A stretch of DNA of 64,000 bases from Arthrobacter sp. RIT-PI-e (GTDB lineage Bacteria; Actinomycetota; Actinomycetes; Actinomycetales; Micrococcaceae). A program made the position numbers and the translations under genes. Where the stretch lies: contig NZ_LGIU01000097.1 of the NCBI RefSeq assembly GCF_001187915.1, positions 24,570-88,569 of the forward strand, given 5' to 3'. Shown here piece by piece: positions 17,376 to 28,896 of the stretch. Every line of letters begins with the position of its first letter. Within the stretch, counting starts at the first letter, position 1. Under the pieces are notes generated by a model that searched no databases, was not told the origin of the DNA, and saw only the letters and a list, made by a program, of their open reading frames with translations.

Positions 17376-19679
17376 ATGGCCGCTCGCAAATCACCCCTCT
17401 TCGACACGGCAACCACCCTCGGCAAGATCGTCGCCTTCCTCGGGATCAGCGCGCTCGCCGGAGTGCTCGCCGCCGGACTCCTCGTTCCCGTGGCAGCAGC
17501 TGCCGGGACCGGCGCCACGGCGTCCATCGACTTCTTCGAGGAACTCCCCGCCGAACTGGAGCGCGGGGCCCTGGCCCAGCCCAGCACCATCGTGGCGGCC
17601 GACGGCTCCCTGATCGCCACCCTGTACGAGGAGAACCGGCAGCCGATCACCCTCGACCAGGTGTCGAAGCCCATGATCGACGCCCTGATCTCCATCGAGG
17701 ACTACCGCTACTACGATCACGGCGGAGTGGACATCGAGGGTGTGCTCGGAGCCATCGCCAGCAACCTGTCCTCCGACACCACCCGCGGGGCCTCCACGCT
17801 CACGCAGCAGTTCGTCACGAACGTCCTGATCGACGAGGCGAACCGGAATGACGAGACAGCTGTGTACAGCGGCAACAAGACGGTGGGCGACAAGCTCCGG
17901 GAGATGAAGCTGGCCATCGCCGTGGAGAAGGAGATGACGAAGGACGAGATCCTCGAGGGGTACCTCAACATCGTCCAGTTCAGCGGGACGAGCTACGGGG
18001 TGCAGGCCGCTTCGCAGTACTTCTTCGGCGTGGACGCCATCGATCTGACCATCCCGCAGAGCGCACTGCTCGCCGGTGTGGTGAACGGACCTACCTACTA
18101 CAGTCCCACCGAGAACCCCGAGCGGGCACTGGAGCGTCGGAACCTCGTCCTCGGGGCGATGCTGGAGCACGGCAAGATCACGCAGGAGGAGTACGACGCC
18201 GCAGTGGCCACGGATCTGGGCCTCAACCTCACCCCCACGCTGAGCGGCTGCGTCGGCGCCGAGCAGGCCCCGTACTACTGCGACTACGTCACCCACCTGA
18301 TCATGAACGACCCCGCCTACGGCGAAACCATGGAGGACCGTCAGGACACGCTCTACCGCTCTGGGTTGACCATCAGGACCACGCTGGACTCCCGCGTGCA
18401 GGCAGCCGCCCAGACCGCCGTGGTGGAGACCGCCAACCCCGACACCACGGACGGCCGGGTGGGGCACACCATGACGAGTCTGGATCCCAAGACCGGCAAC
18501 ATCCTCTCCATGGCCCAGAACACCCGGTACGACCCCGCCGAGGGGCAGGGCAACACGGTGCTGAACTTTAACGTGGATGAGTTCGACAACGCCGATTCCT
18601 CCAAGCCGCTGGGAGGTGGCGGCGGGTTCCAACCGGGTTCCACCTACAAGCCCTTCACCGTCGCGGCATGGCTGGAGGACGGCAGGAGTCTCAATACGGT
18701 GGTGAACGGCAGCAAGCGTACTTACCCGCAAGGTGATCGGTGGCGTGCGAGTTGCGCTCCCGGGGGAAACTTCGAGATCTTCGAAGATGACGGCTACACC
18801 CCGCAGAACTACGGCGACATCAACTACCGCAACACCACCGTGCTCGAGGGTCTCGCCCAGTCGTTCAACACGATCACCATGTCGAGCGCCCGGGAGCTCG
18901 ACCTGTGCCGCATCCGCGACATCGGGTTCGATCTCGGCGTCCACGACGCCAAGCGGACGGACGGCGAAGAGGGCCGCTTCAACTTCCGGCCCGCATCACT
19001 CATCGGTGGCGGTGGCGAGGCGGCTCCGCTGTCCATGGCCACCGCCTACTCGGGCTTCGCCAACGACGGCATCGTCTGCACCCCCCGTGCGCTCACCGAG
19101 GTCACGGCCGTGGACGGCACCAGCTACCCGGTGCCCCCAGTCACCTGCGACCGCAAGATCTCCGCGGACGTGGCCCATGGCGTGAACACCGCGACGCAGG
19201 AGGTCATGAAGACCGGGTCCGGATCGGTTCTCCAGTACGGCGGCATTCCCATGGCGGGCAAGACCGGTACCAACGACGCCCGGTCGCAGACCTGGTTCAT
19301 GGGCTACAACTCCGGGATGGTCACCGCCAGCTGGATCGGCAACTGGCAGGGCGAAGGGGAGAACAGTGGCCTCGGGGGCTTGCAGATCGGCGGTCAGGTG
19401 TACCCCGAGATCGACGGTTCCCTGATCGCAGCCCCCTCCTGGGCACGGTTCATGCAGCAGATCCCGGGCCTCTACGTCGGGGAACCCTTCGCCAACCCGC
19501 CGGCCCGCATGCTCGCCTATGGCCAGAGCGTCAACGGCAACCAGAACAACCCGGCACGCCCAGGACGCCCCGGTAACGGCACCACCGGTACCGGCGGAAC
19601 TGGCACCGGCGGCGTGCTCGGTGGTACTCCTGGAGGAAACATCGGGAACACCATCCCCAACAACGGAGGAAACGGCTAG
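17376..19679 (+). CDS. Class A penicillin-binding protein (glycosyltransferase/transpeptidase)
   Basis: A 767-residue bifunctional peptidoglycan synthase. A membrane segment at about 15-40 is followed by the GT51 domain with the catalytic Glu near 108 (ISIEDYRYYDHGG) and RGASTLTQQFVTN. The transpeptidase domain has STYK (Ser near 422), SFN near 496 and KTGT near 629. The C-terminus is a Gly/Asn/Pro-rich tail without PASTA repeats. Likely leaderless. The metallophosphoesterase gene follows 1 nt later and is probably co-transcribed, a pairing usual in actinobacteria. It acts at the outer face of the membrane in cell-wall synthesis. Confidence 0.93.
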   Translation: MAARKSPLFDTATTLGKIVAFLGISALAGVLAAGLLVPVAAAAGTGATASIDFFEELPAELERGALAQPSTIVAADGSLIATLYEENRQPITLDQVSKPMIDALISIEDYRYYDHGGVDIEGVLGAIASNLSSDTTRGASTLTQQFVTNVLIDEANRNDETAVYSGNKTVGDKLREMKLAIAVEKEMTKDEILEGYLNIVQFSGTSYGVQAASQYFFGVDAIDLTIPQSALLAGVVNGPTYYSPTENPERALERRNLVLGAMLEHGKITQEEYDAAVATDLGLNLTPTLSGCVGAEQAPYYCDYVTHLIMNDPAYGETMEDRQDTLYRSGLTIRTTLDSRVQAAAQTAVVETANPDTTDGRVGHTMTSLDPKTGNILSMAQNTRYDPAEGQGNTVLNFNVDEFDNADSSKPLGGGGGFQPGSTYKPFTVAAWLEDGRSLNTVVNGSKRTYPQGDRWRASCAPGGNFEIFEDDGYTPQNYGDINYRNTTVLEGLAQSFNTITMSSARELDLCRIRDIGFDLGVHDAKRTDGEEGRFNFRPASLIGGGGEAAPLSMATAYSGFANDGIVCTPRALTEVTAVDGTSYPVPPVTCDRKISADVAHGVNTATQEVMKTGSGSVLQYGGIPMAGKTGTNDARSQTWFMGYNSGMVTASWIGNWQGEGENSGLGGLQIGGQVYPEIDGSLIAAPSWARFMQQIPGLYVGEPFANPPARMLAYGQSVNGNQNNPARPGRPGNGTTGTGGTGTGGVLGGTPGGNIGNTIPNNGGNG

Positions 19680-19680
19680 C

Positions 19681-20628
19681 GTGCAATCGACTCGAACACC
19701 CCGGAGCGGGGCACCGCTCGGCTGGGCCGCAGGACTCACCCTGACCGCCGCGGCCGCCACCTTCGCCTACGCCGCCACCGTGGAGCGCACGCTCTACCAG
19801 GTGCGCAAGGAGACGCTGCCCATCCTCCCGGCCGGGTCCACCCCCCTGCGGGTGCTCCACCTCTCCGACATCCACATGGTGCCCGGCCAGAAGTCGAAGG
19901 CCGACTGGCTGGGCAGTCTTGCCAGCCTCAGCCCGGATCTCGTGGTGAACACCGGCGACAACCTGAGCCACCGGAAGGCCGTGGGTCCGCTGCTGGAGGC
20001 GCTGGAGCCGCTGCTGAAGTTCCCCGGCGTGTTCGTCCCCGGGTCCAACGACTACTACGCGCCGGAGTTCAGGAACCCCCTGCGCTACTTCGCCGGCCCC
20101 TCGCTCGCCCCCAAGGAGACCGAGCGCAGGGAACTGCCGTGGACCGAGCTGTTCAGTGCCTTCGGCGCAGCCGGCTGGGTGGACCTGACCAACCGTTCGC
20201 AGTCGATCGGCTTCGGCAACCTGCGCATCGACTTCACCGGCGTGGACGATCCCCACATCGATCGCGACCGGTACTCGCCCTACCCCTCGGGCAGCAGCAC
20301 CTCCGCCGACGCCCCGCACATCCGCGTGGCCGTGGCCCACGCACCGTACCAGCGGGTGCTCGACTACTTCACGGAGGGCGGCGCGGATCTCATGCTCGCC
20401 GGTCACACGCACGGCGGACAGGTCTGCGTACCGGGCTACGGGGCACTGCTGAGCAACTGCGACCTCGCCACCTGGCGTGCGCGTGGCCTCACCGACTGGG
20501 ACCACGCCGGGCGTACGGTGCCGCTGAACGTCTCGGCGGGCATCGGCACGTCCCGGTTCGCGCCGGTGCGGTTCGCGTGCAAGCCGGAAGCCGTGCTCCT
20601 CACCCTGACACCCCGGGGTACCCGCTAG
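19681..20628 (+). CDS. Membrane-anchored metallophosphoesterase
   Basis: A 315-residue protein with one N-terminal hydrophobic segment (about 12-32) and a calcineurin-type phosphoesterase domain. Metal-binding motifs are present: LSDIHM (DxH), NTGDNLSH (GD), GSNDYY at the GNH position (His replaced by Asp), VAHAPY, and GHTHGGQ. The family includes YkuE-like enzymes. GTG start one base after the PBP stop. Its substrate is unknown; its position suggests envelope metabolism. Confidence 0.85.
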   Translation: MQSTRTPRSGAPLGWAAGLTLTAAAATFAYAATVERTLYQVRKETLPILPAGSTPLRVLHLSDIHMVPGQKSKADWLGSLASLSPDLVVNTGDNLSHRKAVGPLLEALEPLLKFPGVFVPGSNDYYAPEFRNPLRYFAGPSLAPKETERRELPWTELFSAFGAAGWVDLTNRSQSIGFGNLRIDFTGVDDPHIDRDRYSPYPSGSSTSADAPHIRVAVAHAPYQRVLDYFTEGGADLMLAGHTHGGQVCVPGYGALLSNCDLATWRARGLTDWDHAGRTVPLNVSAGIGTSRFAPVRFACKPEAVLLTLTPRGTR

Positions 20629-20659
20629 GACAGTCCTGCCTGCTGCGCGACTCCGAGTG

Positions 20660-20693
20660 CGTGATCGGCGTCACGACTCTTCTGGCCTACGAT
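20660..20693 (+). promoter_or_regulatory. Promoter with a Crp/GlxR-type site before the ABC exporter genes
   Basis: CGTGATCGGCGTCACG (20660-20675) contains GTGA-N6-TCAC, the core of the Crp/GlxR consensus. TACGAT (20688-20693) is a plausible -10, about 40 nt before the ATG. The site would cover the -35 region, so repression is more likely than activation. The regulator is encoded in this window at 15019. Confidence 0.45.
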
Positions 20694-20734
20694 GGTTGCC
20701 AAGAGCCACGATCGTCGATCACCGAAGAGTTGGC

Positions 20735-22579
20735 ATGAGAAATCAGAACACGCTGTGGCAATCCCTCGGCAGGTTGTACCCGCACGTCCGCCCGATCATC
20801 CCCCGCCTGGTCCTCGGTCTGCTCTGCGCGCTCGGGGCCAGCATCATGGCGCTGGCCATCCCGCAGGTGCTGCGCGTCCTCATCAACGATGCGCTCGCCG
20901 CCGGAGGTGCCGCGCGGACCGTGTGGGTCGCGTCCGGCGTCGTCCTGCTCCTCGGGGTGCTCGAAGCCACCTTCGTGGCGCTGCGCCGGCAGTTCGTGAT
21001 CACCCCGGCCACCACGGTGGAGACGAACATGCGCACCTCCTTCTACCGGCACCTGCAGAACCTGACGGTCGAGTTCCACGACCGCTGGGGCAGCGGCCAG
21101 CTGCTGTCCCGGGCCATGAGCGATCTGAACCTCATGCGCCGGTGGATGGCCTTCGGGCTCATCATGCTGGTGGTCACCTCCCTCACCGTGGTGATCGGCG
21201 TGACCATCATGTTCTTCACGAGCTGGCCGCTAGCGCTGATCTTCACCGCCGCCGCCGTACCGCTGATGATCTACGGCTACCGCTTCCGTACCTCCTACAG
21301 CCGGGTGTCCCGCAAGAGCCAGGACCAGGCCGGCGACCTCGCCACCACGGTGGAGGAGTCGGTGCACGGCATCCGGGTGCTGAAGGCCTTCGGCCGCAGC
21401 CGCGAGGCGCTCGAGGACTTCGAGGAGCAGGCCGAGGAACTGCGCGACACCGAGATCGTGAAGGCGCGCTCGCTCGCCACCTTCTCCATGATCGTGATGC
21501 TGCTGCCGGAGCTGGCCCTCGGCGCCTCCCTCGTGGTGGGCATCGTCCTGGCGGCGAACGGCGACGTGTCCATCGGCGCACTCGTCGCGTTCTTCGCCAC
21601 GGCGGCCGCCGTGGCCGGGCCCGTGGAGTTCATCGGGCCGCTCCTCGCCATGACCTTCACGGCGAAGACCGCAATCGACCGGCACTACGAGGTCATGGAG
21701 GCGGAGAACACCATCACGGATGCCGCCGAGCCCGTGCACCTCACCGATCCACGCGGCGCGCTGGTGCTCGACGCCGTCCACTTCCGGTACCCCGACGCCG
21801 AGGAGGGCACGCGCGACGTGCTCGACGGCGTGGACCTGGAGCTCCGGGCCGGTGAAACCATGGCGCTGGTGGGCGTGACTGGGTGCGGCAAGAGCACGCT
21901 GCTGCAGCTGGTGCCCCGGCTCTACGACGTCACCGCAGGGAGCATCCGGATCGACGGCGTGGACCTCCGCGACCTCGAGCTGGACGAGCTGCGCTCGCTC
22001 GTGGCCGTGGCCTTCGAGGACACCACCCTGTTCTCCAGCTCCGTCCGCGACAACGTGCTCATGGGCTCCCGCACCGAGGGCGCCGAGGCCGAACGCATCC
22101 TCGCCGAGGCACTCGAGGTGGCCCAGGCGCAGTTCGCCGACACCCTGCCGGAGGGTATCGACACGCTCATCGGCGAGGAGGGGCTCAGCCTCTCGGGCGG
22201 GCAGCGACAGCGCATCGCCCTGGCCCGCGCGATCGCCGCGCATCCCACCGTCCTGGTGCTCGACGACCCGCTCTCGGCGCTCGACGTGACCACGGAGGAA
22301 CTGGTGGAGGAAGGGCTGCGCGCCGTGCTGAGCTCCACCACCACGTTGATCGTGGCCCACCGGCCCTCCACGGTGGCACTCGCGGACCGCGTGGCCCTGC
22401 TGCAGGGCGGCCGGATCACCGACGTCGGGACGCACTCGGAGCTGCTGGCCCGCAACGAGCACTACCGGTACGTGATCGCCAGTCTCGACGACGAAGAGGT
22501 AGCGCTCGACGACGAGGAGACCAAGGTGCCGGGCAGCATGGGACGGCCGGAGCACGACGACGAGGAGGCACTGGCATGA
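20735..22579 (+). CDS. ABC exporter half-transporter, degenerate-site subunit
   Basis: A 614-residue protein with six membrane segments (about 25-330) and a C-terminal ABC ATPase. Walker A is [11 protein letters not shown], the signature [10 protein letters not shown] is intact, but Walker B reads [12 protein letters not shown]: Asp stands where the catalytic Glu belongs. This matches the degenerate subunit of heterodimeric exporters such as TM287/288. The stop overlaps the start of the partner gene (ATGA). It probably exports lipids or drugs; the substrate cannot be deduced. Confidence 0.92.
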   Translation: MRNQNTLWQSLGRLYPHVRPIIPRLVLGLLCALGASIMALAIPQVLRVLINDALAAGGAARTVWVASGVVLLLGVLEATFVALRRQFVITPATTVETNMRTSFYRHLQNLTVEFHDRWGSGQLLSRAMSDLNLMRRWMAFGLIMLVVTSLTVVIGVTIMFFTSWPLALIFTAAAVPLMIYGYRFRTSYSRVSRKSQDQAGDLATTVEESVHGIRVLKAFGRSREALEDFEEQAEELRDTEIVKARSLATFSMIVMLLPELALGASLVVGIVLAANGDVSIGALVAFFATAAAVAGPVEFIGPLLAMTFTAKTAIDRHYEVMEAENTITDAAEPVHLTDPRGALVLDAVHFRYPDAEEGTRDVLDGVDLELRAGETMALVGVTGCGKSTLLQLVPRLYDVTAGSIRIDGVDLRDLELDELRSLVAVAFEDTTLFSSSVRDNVLMGSRTEGAEAERILAEALEVAQAQFADTLPEGIDTLIGEEGLSLSGGQRQRIALARAIAAHPTVLVLDDPLSALDVTTEELVEEGLRAVLSSTTTLIVAHRPSTVALADRVALLQGGRITDVGTHSELLARNEHYRYVIASLDDEEVALDDEETKVPGSMGRPEHDDEEALA

Positions 22580-24429
22580 GGCGCACCACGGCAGCACCCG
22601 GTGGCGCACCGGAGCCGGACGGAGCCGCTTCCTCGGGTGTGGCCGACGAGGACGACGTCCTCCTCGACCGCGAGCGCAGCAGGGCCGTCCGGGCCAGGTC
22701 CTTCCGGCTCCTCGGCTCGCTCATCCGCCCGAACCGCCGGCAGTTCTCCTGGACCGTGCTGCTCGTGGTCGTCTCGCAGGCCGCCCGGGTGGCCGGGCCT
22801 GCGATCATCGCGTTCGGCATCGACCGCGCCCTGCCCGCCCTGCTCGACGGCGACCCGGTGCTGCTCTGGGTGGGCGGCGGCACCTACCTCCTGGCCGCGG
22901 TGCTCGCCTCCGTGCTGACCGCGGGGTACGTGCGGGCCACGGCGCAGCTCAGCCAGACCATGCTGCTGGACCTCCGCGTCCGGGTGTTCCGGCACACCCA
23001 GCGGCTGAGCCTGGAGTTCCACGAGAAGTACACCTCGGGGCGCATCATCTCCCGTCAGACCTCCGACCTCGAGGCGCTGCGCGAGCTCCTGGACTCCGGG
23101 ATCAGCTCACTGGCCTCCGGAGCCATGTTCATGCTCTTCACGGCGGTCACCATCTTCGCGCTGGACTGGCGCACGGGCCTGCTGATCCTCGTGGCGGCGA
23201 TCCCCATGTTCCTCCTCTCCCGCTGGTACCAGAAGCACTCGCAGCTCGCCTTCCGTGCCAGTCGCGTGGTGTCCGCGCGGCTGATCGTCCACTTCATCGA
23301 GACCATGACCGGCATCCGCGCCGTCAAGGCCTTCCGCCGCGAGGCCGTCAACGCCCGGCGGTACGACGAGCTGGCGGAGGACTACCGCAGGGTCACCGTG
23401 CGCTCCATCAACCTGAACGGCATCTTCCAGCCGGGCCTGGTGCTGATCGGCAACGTCACGGTGGCCGTGGTGCTGGTGTTCGGCGGCTTCCGCGTGCTCG
23501 GCGGCACGCTCGAGGTCGGCGCGCTCCTCGCCCTGCTCCTCTACAGCAAGCGCTTCTTCCAGCCCGTGGACCAGATGGCCATGTTCTACAACTCCTTCCA
23601 GTCGGCGTCCGCCGCGCTCGAGAAGGTCTCCGGGCTCCTCGAGGAGGAACCCACGGTGCGGCCCCCGAGGAATCCGGTGCCGCTGCCCCACCCCCGGGGC
23701 ACGATCCGCTTCGACGACGTCCGGTTCCGGTACGGGACCGGACCCGTGGTGCTGCCCACCCTGGACCTGACCATCCCGGCGGGCCAGACCGTGGCGCTGG
23801 TGGGCAGGACGGGCGCCGGGAAGTCCACGCTGGCCAAGCTGATCGCGCGCTTCTACGACGTCTCCGAGGGGGAACTGACCCTCGACGGCGTGGACATCCG
23901 CGAGGTGGACCCCACGGACCTGCGCCGCGCCGTGGTGATGGTCACGCAGGAGGCCTTCCTCTTCAGCGGCTCCGTGGCGGACAACATCGCGCTCGGCAAG
24001 CCCGAGGCCACGCGCGCGGAGATCGTGGCGGCGGCACGCGCGGTGGGTGCCGAGGAGTTCATCAGCGCGCTCCCCGAGGGTTTCGACACCGATGTGAACA
24101 AGCGCGGCGGGCGGGTCTCCTCCGGCCAGCGGCAGCTGATCAGTTTCGCCCGCGCCTTCCTCGCGGACCCCGCCGTCCTCATCCTCGACGAGGCCACCTC
24201 CTCCCTGGACATCCCGAGCGAGCGCCTGGTGCAGGAGGGGCTGCAGAAACTCCTCGGCAACCGCACCGCGCTGATCATCGCGCACCGGCTCTCCACCGTG
24301 GCCATCGCGGACCGCGTGCTCGTGGTGCACGACGGCGCCGTGGTGGAGGACGGCACGCCGGCCGATCTGATCGGCGGCACGGGCCGGTTCGCGACGCTGC
24401 ACGCCGCGTGGAAGGACTCCCTGGTCTGA
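22576..24429 (+). CDS. ABC exporter half-transporter, catalytic-site subunit
   Basis: A 617-residue partner of the preceding protein, with an N-terminal cytoplasmic tail of about 45 residues, six membrane segments and an ABC ATPase. Walker A is [13 protein letters not shown] and Walker [13 protein letters not shown] keeps the catalytic Glu. The signature motif is altered to VSSGQRQ, losing the first Gly of SGGQ. With the Asp-type Walker B of the partner this gives one working and one degenerate ATP site, as known in heterodimeric exporters. Confidence 0.92.
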   Translation: MRRTTAAPGGAPEPDGAASSGVADEDDVLLDRERSRAVRARSFRLLGSLIRPNRRQFSWTVLLVVVSQAARVAGPAIIAFGIDRALPALLDGDPVLLWVGGGTYLLAAVLASVLTAGYVRATAQLSQTMLLDLRVRVFRHTQRLSLEFHEKYTSGRIISRQTSDLEALRELLDSGISSLASGAMFMLFTAVTIFALDWRTGLLILVAAIPMFLLSRWYQKHSQLAFRASRVVSARLIVHFIETMTGIRAVKAFRREAVNARRYDELAEDYRRVTVRSINLNGIFQPGLVLIGNVTVAVVLVFGGFRVLGGTLEVGALLALLLYSKRFFQPVDQMAMFYNSFQSASAALEKVSGLLEEEPTVRPPRNPVPLPHPRGTIRFDDVRFRYGTGPVVLPTLDLTIPAGQTVALVGRTGAGKSTLAKLIARFYDVSEGELTLDGVDIREVDPTDLRRAVVMVTQEAFLFSGSVADNIALGKPEATRAEIVAAARAVGAEEFISALPEGFDTDVNKRGGRVSSGQRQLISFARAFLADPAVLILDEATSSLDIPSERLVQEGLQKLLGNRTALIIAHRLSTVAIADRVLVVHDGAVVEDGTPADLIGGTGRFATLHAAWKDSLV

Positions 24430-24513
24430 GACCCGCACCCCGGTTTCCCTCTGCCCCTGGTCCTCGGCTACTCTTGGACAGTTGCGGTTCCGGAGGTCCT
24501 CCGGGCGCAGCAC

Positions 24514-24589
<76 letters not shown>

Positions 24590-24602
24590 GGAAGTACACA
24601 GA

Positions 24603-24638
24603 TGAAAGGCCCGTCGGCATCAGCCGACGGGCCTTTCA
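24603..24638. terminator. Terminator after tRNA-Pro
   Basis: TGAAAGGCCCGTCGGC and GCCGACGGGCCTTTCA form a 16-bp perfect stem with an ATCA loop, 16 nt after the tRNA. It also faces the purC end. The remaining bases to 24843 show nothing identifiable; no integrase or tRNA 3'-end duplication is seen. Confidence 0.85.
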
Positions 24639-24843
24639 TGCGTCCGAGGCCCCGCCGCGCGACGACCGCGTTCGTCCTGTGGCGTCGCTCCCGCGTTCTC
24701 GGGCTCAGGGGGCGTGTCGCACCGGGACCCGCCGGTTCGTGCGCGCTCCCGCCGCAGAAGCCGTGAGCGACGACGCCGATTGCGGTCGGACGTGCCCCGG
24801 TCGGGCGTTGTGGCGCGCGGGCGGCACATCCGACGAGGCGTCG

Positions 24844-25739
24844 TCAGGCGAACATACGCCCCGTCAGCCGCTCGTACGCCTCGACGTACCGCGCCCGGGT
24901 GCGCTCCACGACGTCGTCGGGCAGCGCCGGCGGCTCGGACGAACGGTCCCAGCCGGAGGCGTCCGAGGTCAGCCAGTCCCGCACGTACTGCTTGTCGAAG
25001 GACGGCTGTGCCTGACCGGGTGCGTACAGTGCCGCGTCCCAGAAGCGGGAGGAATCCGGGGTGAGCACCTCGTCGCCGAGCGTGATCCGCCCCGTGGCGG
25101 GGTCCAGGCCGAACTCCACCTTGGTGTCCGCGAGGATGATCCCCCGCTGACGGGCGATGTCCTCCGCCGTCGTGTAGATCTGCAGGGTGAGGTCGCGGAG
25201 CCGGGCCGCGACGTCGCTGCCCACCGCCTCGACCACGGCGGAGTACGCGATGTTCTCGTCGTGCTCGCCCACCTCGGCCTTGGCCGACGGCGTGAAGAGC
25301 GCCGGCTCCAGGCGCGAGCCGTCCACGAGACCCTCGGGCAGCGGCAGGGAGCAGACCGTCCGCGAGTCCCGGTACTCGAGCAGCCCGCTGCCGGTGAGGT
25401 ACCCGCGGGCGATGCACTCGATCGGGTACATGGCGAGCTTCCGGCAGATCATGGCACGGCCCTCGACGGCGGTGGGCACTCCCCCGGCGGCATCGGCCGC
25501 GATCACGTGGTGGGGCACACCGCTCAGCCGCTCGAACCACCACAGGCTCAGCTGGGTCAGCACGCGCCCCTTGTCGGGGATCTCGGTGGCGAGCACGTGG
25601 TCGTAGGCGCTGATGCGGTCGCTGGCCACCACGAGGACGGTCTCGCCCTGCCCGTCCTCCGGCTCGTACAGGTCGCGGACCTTGCCCGAGTACACGTGGC
25701 GCCAGCCGGGCAGGTCGAGGTGCGCTGGGGCGAAGGCGC

Positions 25740-25743
<4 letters not shown>
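24844..25743 (-). CDS. purC: Phosphoribosylaminoimidazole-succinocarboxamide synthase
   Basis: A 299-residue cytoplasmic enzyme of purine synthesis that joins aspartate to CAIR with ATP. SAICAR synthetase features: YSGKVRDLYEP at the N-terminus, VVASDRISAYDHVL, ECIARGYLTGSG and ILADTKVEFGLD. It has the longer form usual in actinobacteria and yeast. The GTG start at 25743 overlaps the purD stop (GTGA), so the two are coupled. Confidence 0.95.
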
Positions 25744-27032
<1,289 letters not shown>

Positions 27033-27125
27033 AGTAGAACAGCGTACTGGAGGTGCCCGGGGCTCCTGCGGGTGGGCCGGACCCGCACCACCCATACCTC
27101 GCGGGTGCTTCTCCGAATACCTCGC

Positions 27126-28778
27126 ATGAGCAACTCGACCCCCTCCCGTCGCGGACAGACCGCCCTCGCCGCCCTCGCCGGCATCATCGCCGCCGGTGTG
27201 GTGCTGGGGGTCGCGGAACTCGCCGGGGCGTTCTTCCGGGCCAGCGCCACCCCTGTGATCGCCATGGGGTCCACCTTCATCGACTTCACGCCGCTGTGGC
27301 TGAAGGAATTCGCGATCGACACGTTCGGCACCAATGACAAGCTGGCGCTGTTCGTGGGCATGGGCGTCACCATCACCCTCCTCGCAGCCGTCCTCGGCAT
27401 CGTGGCCTATCGCAAGTGGGCGCTCGGGGTGGCCGGTGTCCTGCTGATGGGCGCGATCATCCTCGCCTGTGTCCTCACCCGCGCCGGGGCAGGTGCGGCG
27501 GATGCCCTGCCCACCGTGCTCGGCACGGCCGCAGGGCTCCTGGCGCTGCGGTGGCTGATCGCCCGCCTGCACCACGCCGCCGTCGGAAGCACTGCCGGAA
27601 GTACTGGTGGGGGCGCCACGGACGGCACACAGCGCACCGGCGTCGCGGAGCCGGTCGGTACGCGCGACGACGCCGCTCCCGCCGCCACCGCGGTCCGCAA
27701 CCCCCGCAGCACGTCGCGTCGCGGGTTCTTCGCGGCGGCCGGCCTCACCGCCGTCGTCGCCGCGGCGGCAGCCGGTGGTGGCCGCCTCCTCGCGACGGCG
27801 CGGAACAACGGGACCGCAGCGCGGGCGAACCCGCAGTTCCCAGCCCCCGCCAGCCCGGCCCCGCCGCTGCCCGCCGGCGTGCAGTCCCCCGTGGAGGGTG
27901 TCACACCGTTCATCACGCCCAACGGTGACTTCTACCGGATCGACACCGCGCTGAGCGTGCCGCAGCTGAACGCCGATACCTGGGAACTGCGCGTGCACGG
28001 CATGGTGGAGGAGGAATTCACCCTCAGCTTCCAGGACCTGCTGGACGCCGACCTGATCGAGCGCTACGTGACCCTGACCTGCGTGTCCAACCCCGTGGGC
28101 GGCGATCTCGTGGGCAACGCCAAGTGGCTCGGCTACCCGCTGCGGGACGTGCTCGCGCGGGCCAGGCCGCTGGAGGGTGCGGACATGGTGCTCTCCACGA
28201 GCTCCGACGGCTTCAGTGCCTCCACCCCCCTGCCCGTGCTGCAGGACGACCGCGACGCGATCCTCGCCGTGGCCATGAACGACGAGCCGCTCCCGGTGGA
28301 GCACGGCTACCCGGTGCGGATGGTGGTACCCGGCCTCTACGGGTACGTCTCCGCCACCAAGTGGGTGGTGGACCTGGAGGTCACCCGGTTCGAGGACGCG
28401 ACGGCGTACTGGACGGACCGCGGCTGGTCGGAGAAGGGCCCCATCAAGACCATGACCCGCGTGGAGGTGCCCCGCTCCTTCGCCTCCGTGCCGGCGGGCA
28501 GCGTGATGATCGGCGGCGTGGCCTGGGCCCAGCACCGCGGGATCAGCGAGGTGGAGGTGTCCGTGGACGGCGGGGACTGGCAGCCGGCCACCCTGGCCGC
28601 CGAGGCCTCCGTGGACACCTGGCGCCAGTGGTCCTTCGAGGCCCGGCTCGACTCCGGCTCCCACACCGTGCGGGCCCGCGCCACCGACCCCGAGGACGGC
28701 GTGCAGACCGAGGAGCGCGCCGACACCGTACCCGACGGCGCCTCCGGCTGGCAGACCGTGCAGTTCACCGTGGACTAG
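27126..28778 (+). CDS. Membrane-anchored molybdopterin-dependent oxidoreductase (sulfite oxidase fold)
   Basis: A 550-residue protein. Four hydrophobic segments lie in residues 1-140, then a linker with Arg-Arg (STSRRGFFAAAG) before another hydrophobic stretch, which resembles a Tat-type internal signal. The C-terminal half has the sulfite oxidase molybdopterin fold with LTCVSNPVGG, where Cys319 is the predicted Mo ligand, followed by a dimerisation domain (VSVDGGDWQPA). Substrate unknown; sulfite or methionine sulfoxide type reactions occur in relatives. A terminator follows at 28816-28854. Confidence 0.87.
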   Translation: MSNSTPSRRGQTALAALAGIIAAGVVLGVAELAGAFFRASATPVIAMGSTFIDFTPLWLKEFAIDTFGTNDKLALFVGMGVTITLLAAVLGIVAYRKWALGVAGVLLMGAIILACVLTRAGAGAADALPTVLGTAAGLLALRWLIARLHHAAVGSTAGSTGGGATDGTQRTGVAEPVGTRDDAAPAATAVRNPRSTSRRGFFAAAGLTAVVAAAAAGGGRLLATARNNGTAARANPQFPAPASPAPPLPAGVQSPVEGVTPFITPNGDFYRIDTALSVPQLNADTWELRVHGMVEEEFTLSFQDLLDADLIERYVTLTCVSNPVGGDLVGNAKWLGYPLRDVLARARPLEGADMVLSTSSDGFSASTPLPVLQDDRDAILAVAMNDEPLPVEHGYPVRMVVPGLYGYVSATKWVVDLEVTRFEDATAYWTDRGWSEKGPIKTMTRVEVPRSFASVPAGSVMIGGVAWAQHRGISEVEVSVDGGDWQPATLAAEASVDTWRQWSFEARLDSGSHTVRARATDPEDGVQTEERADTVPDGASGWQTVQFTVD

Positions 28779-28815
28779 GACCACGCCCGAGCCGAGGGCA
28801 CCCTCCCTCACAGAT

Positions 28816-28854
28816 CTGCGCCCGCCGGATGACCGTTCCCTCCGGCGGGCGCAG
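28816..28854 (+). terminator. Terminator after the molybdopterin oxidoreductase gene
   Basis: CTGCGCCCGCCGGA and TCCGGCGGGCGCAG form a 14-bp stem with an 11-nt loop, 37 nt past the stop. Confidence 0.75.
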
Positions 28855-28896
28855 TCGTACCCGCCGGAGCCGCGGCGCATGAGGAATACTGGGGGC

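Noticed and set aside
24603..24638. Inverted repeat beside tRNA-Pro as a phage attachment site
   Set aside because: It is a 16-bp stem with a 4-nt loop typical of a terminator; no integrase or repeat of the tRNA 3' end is nearby.
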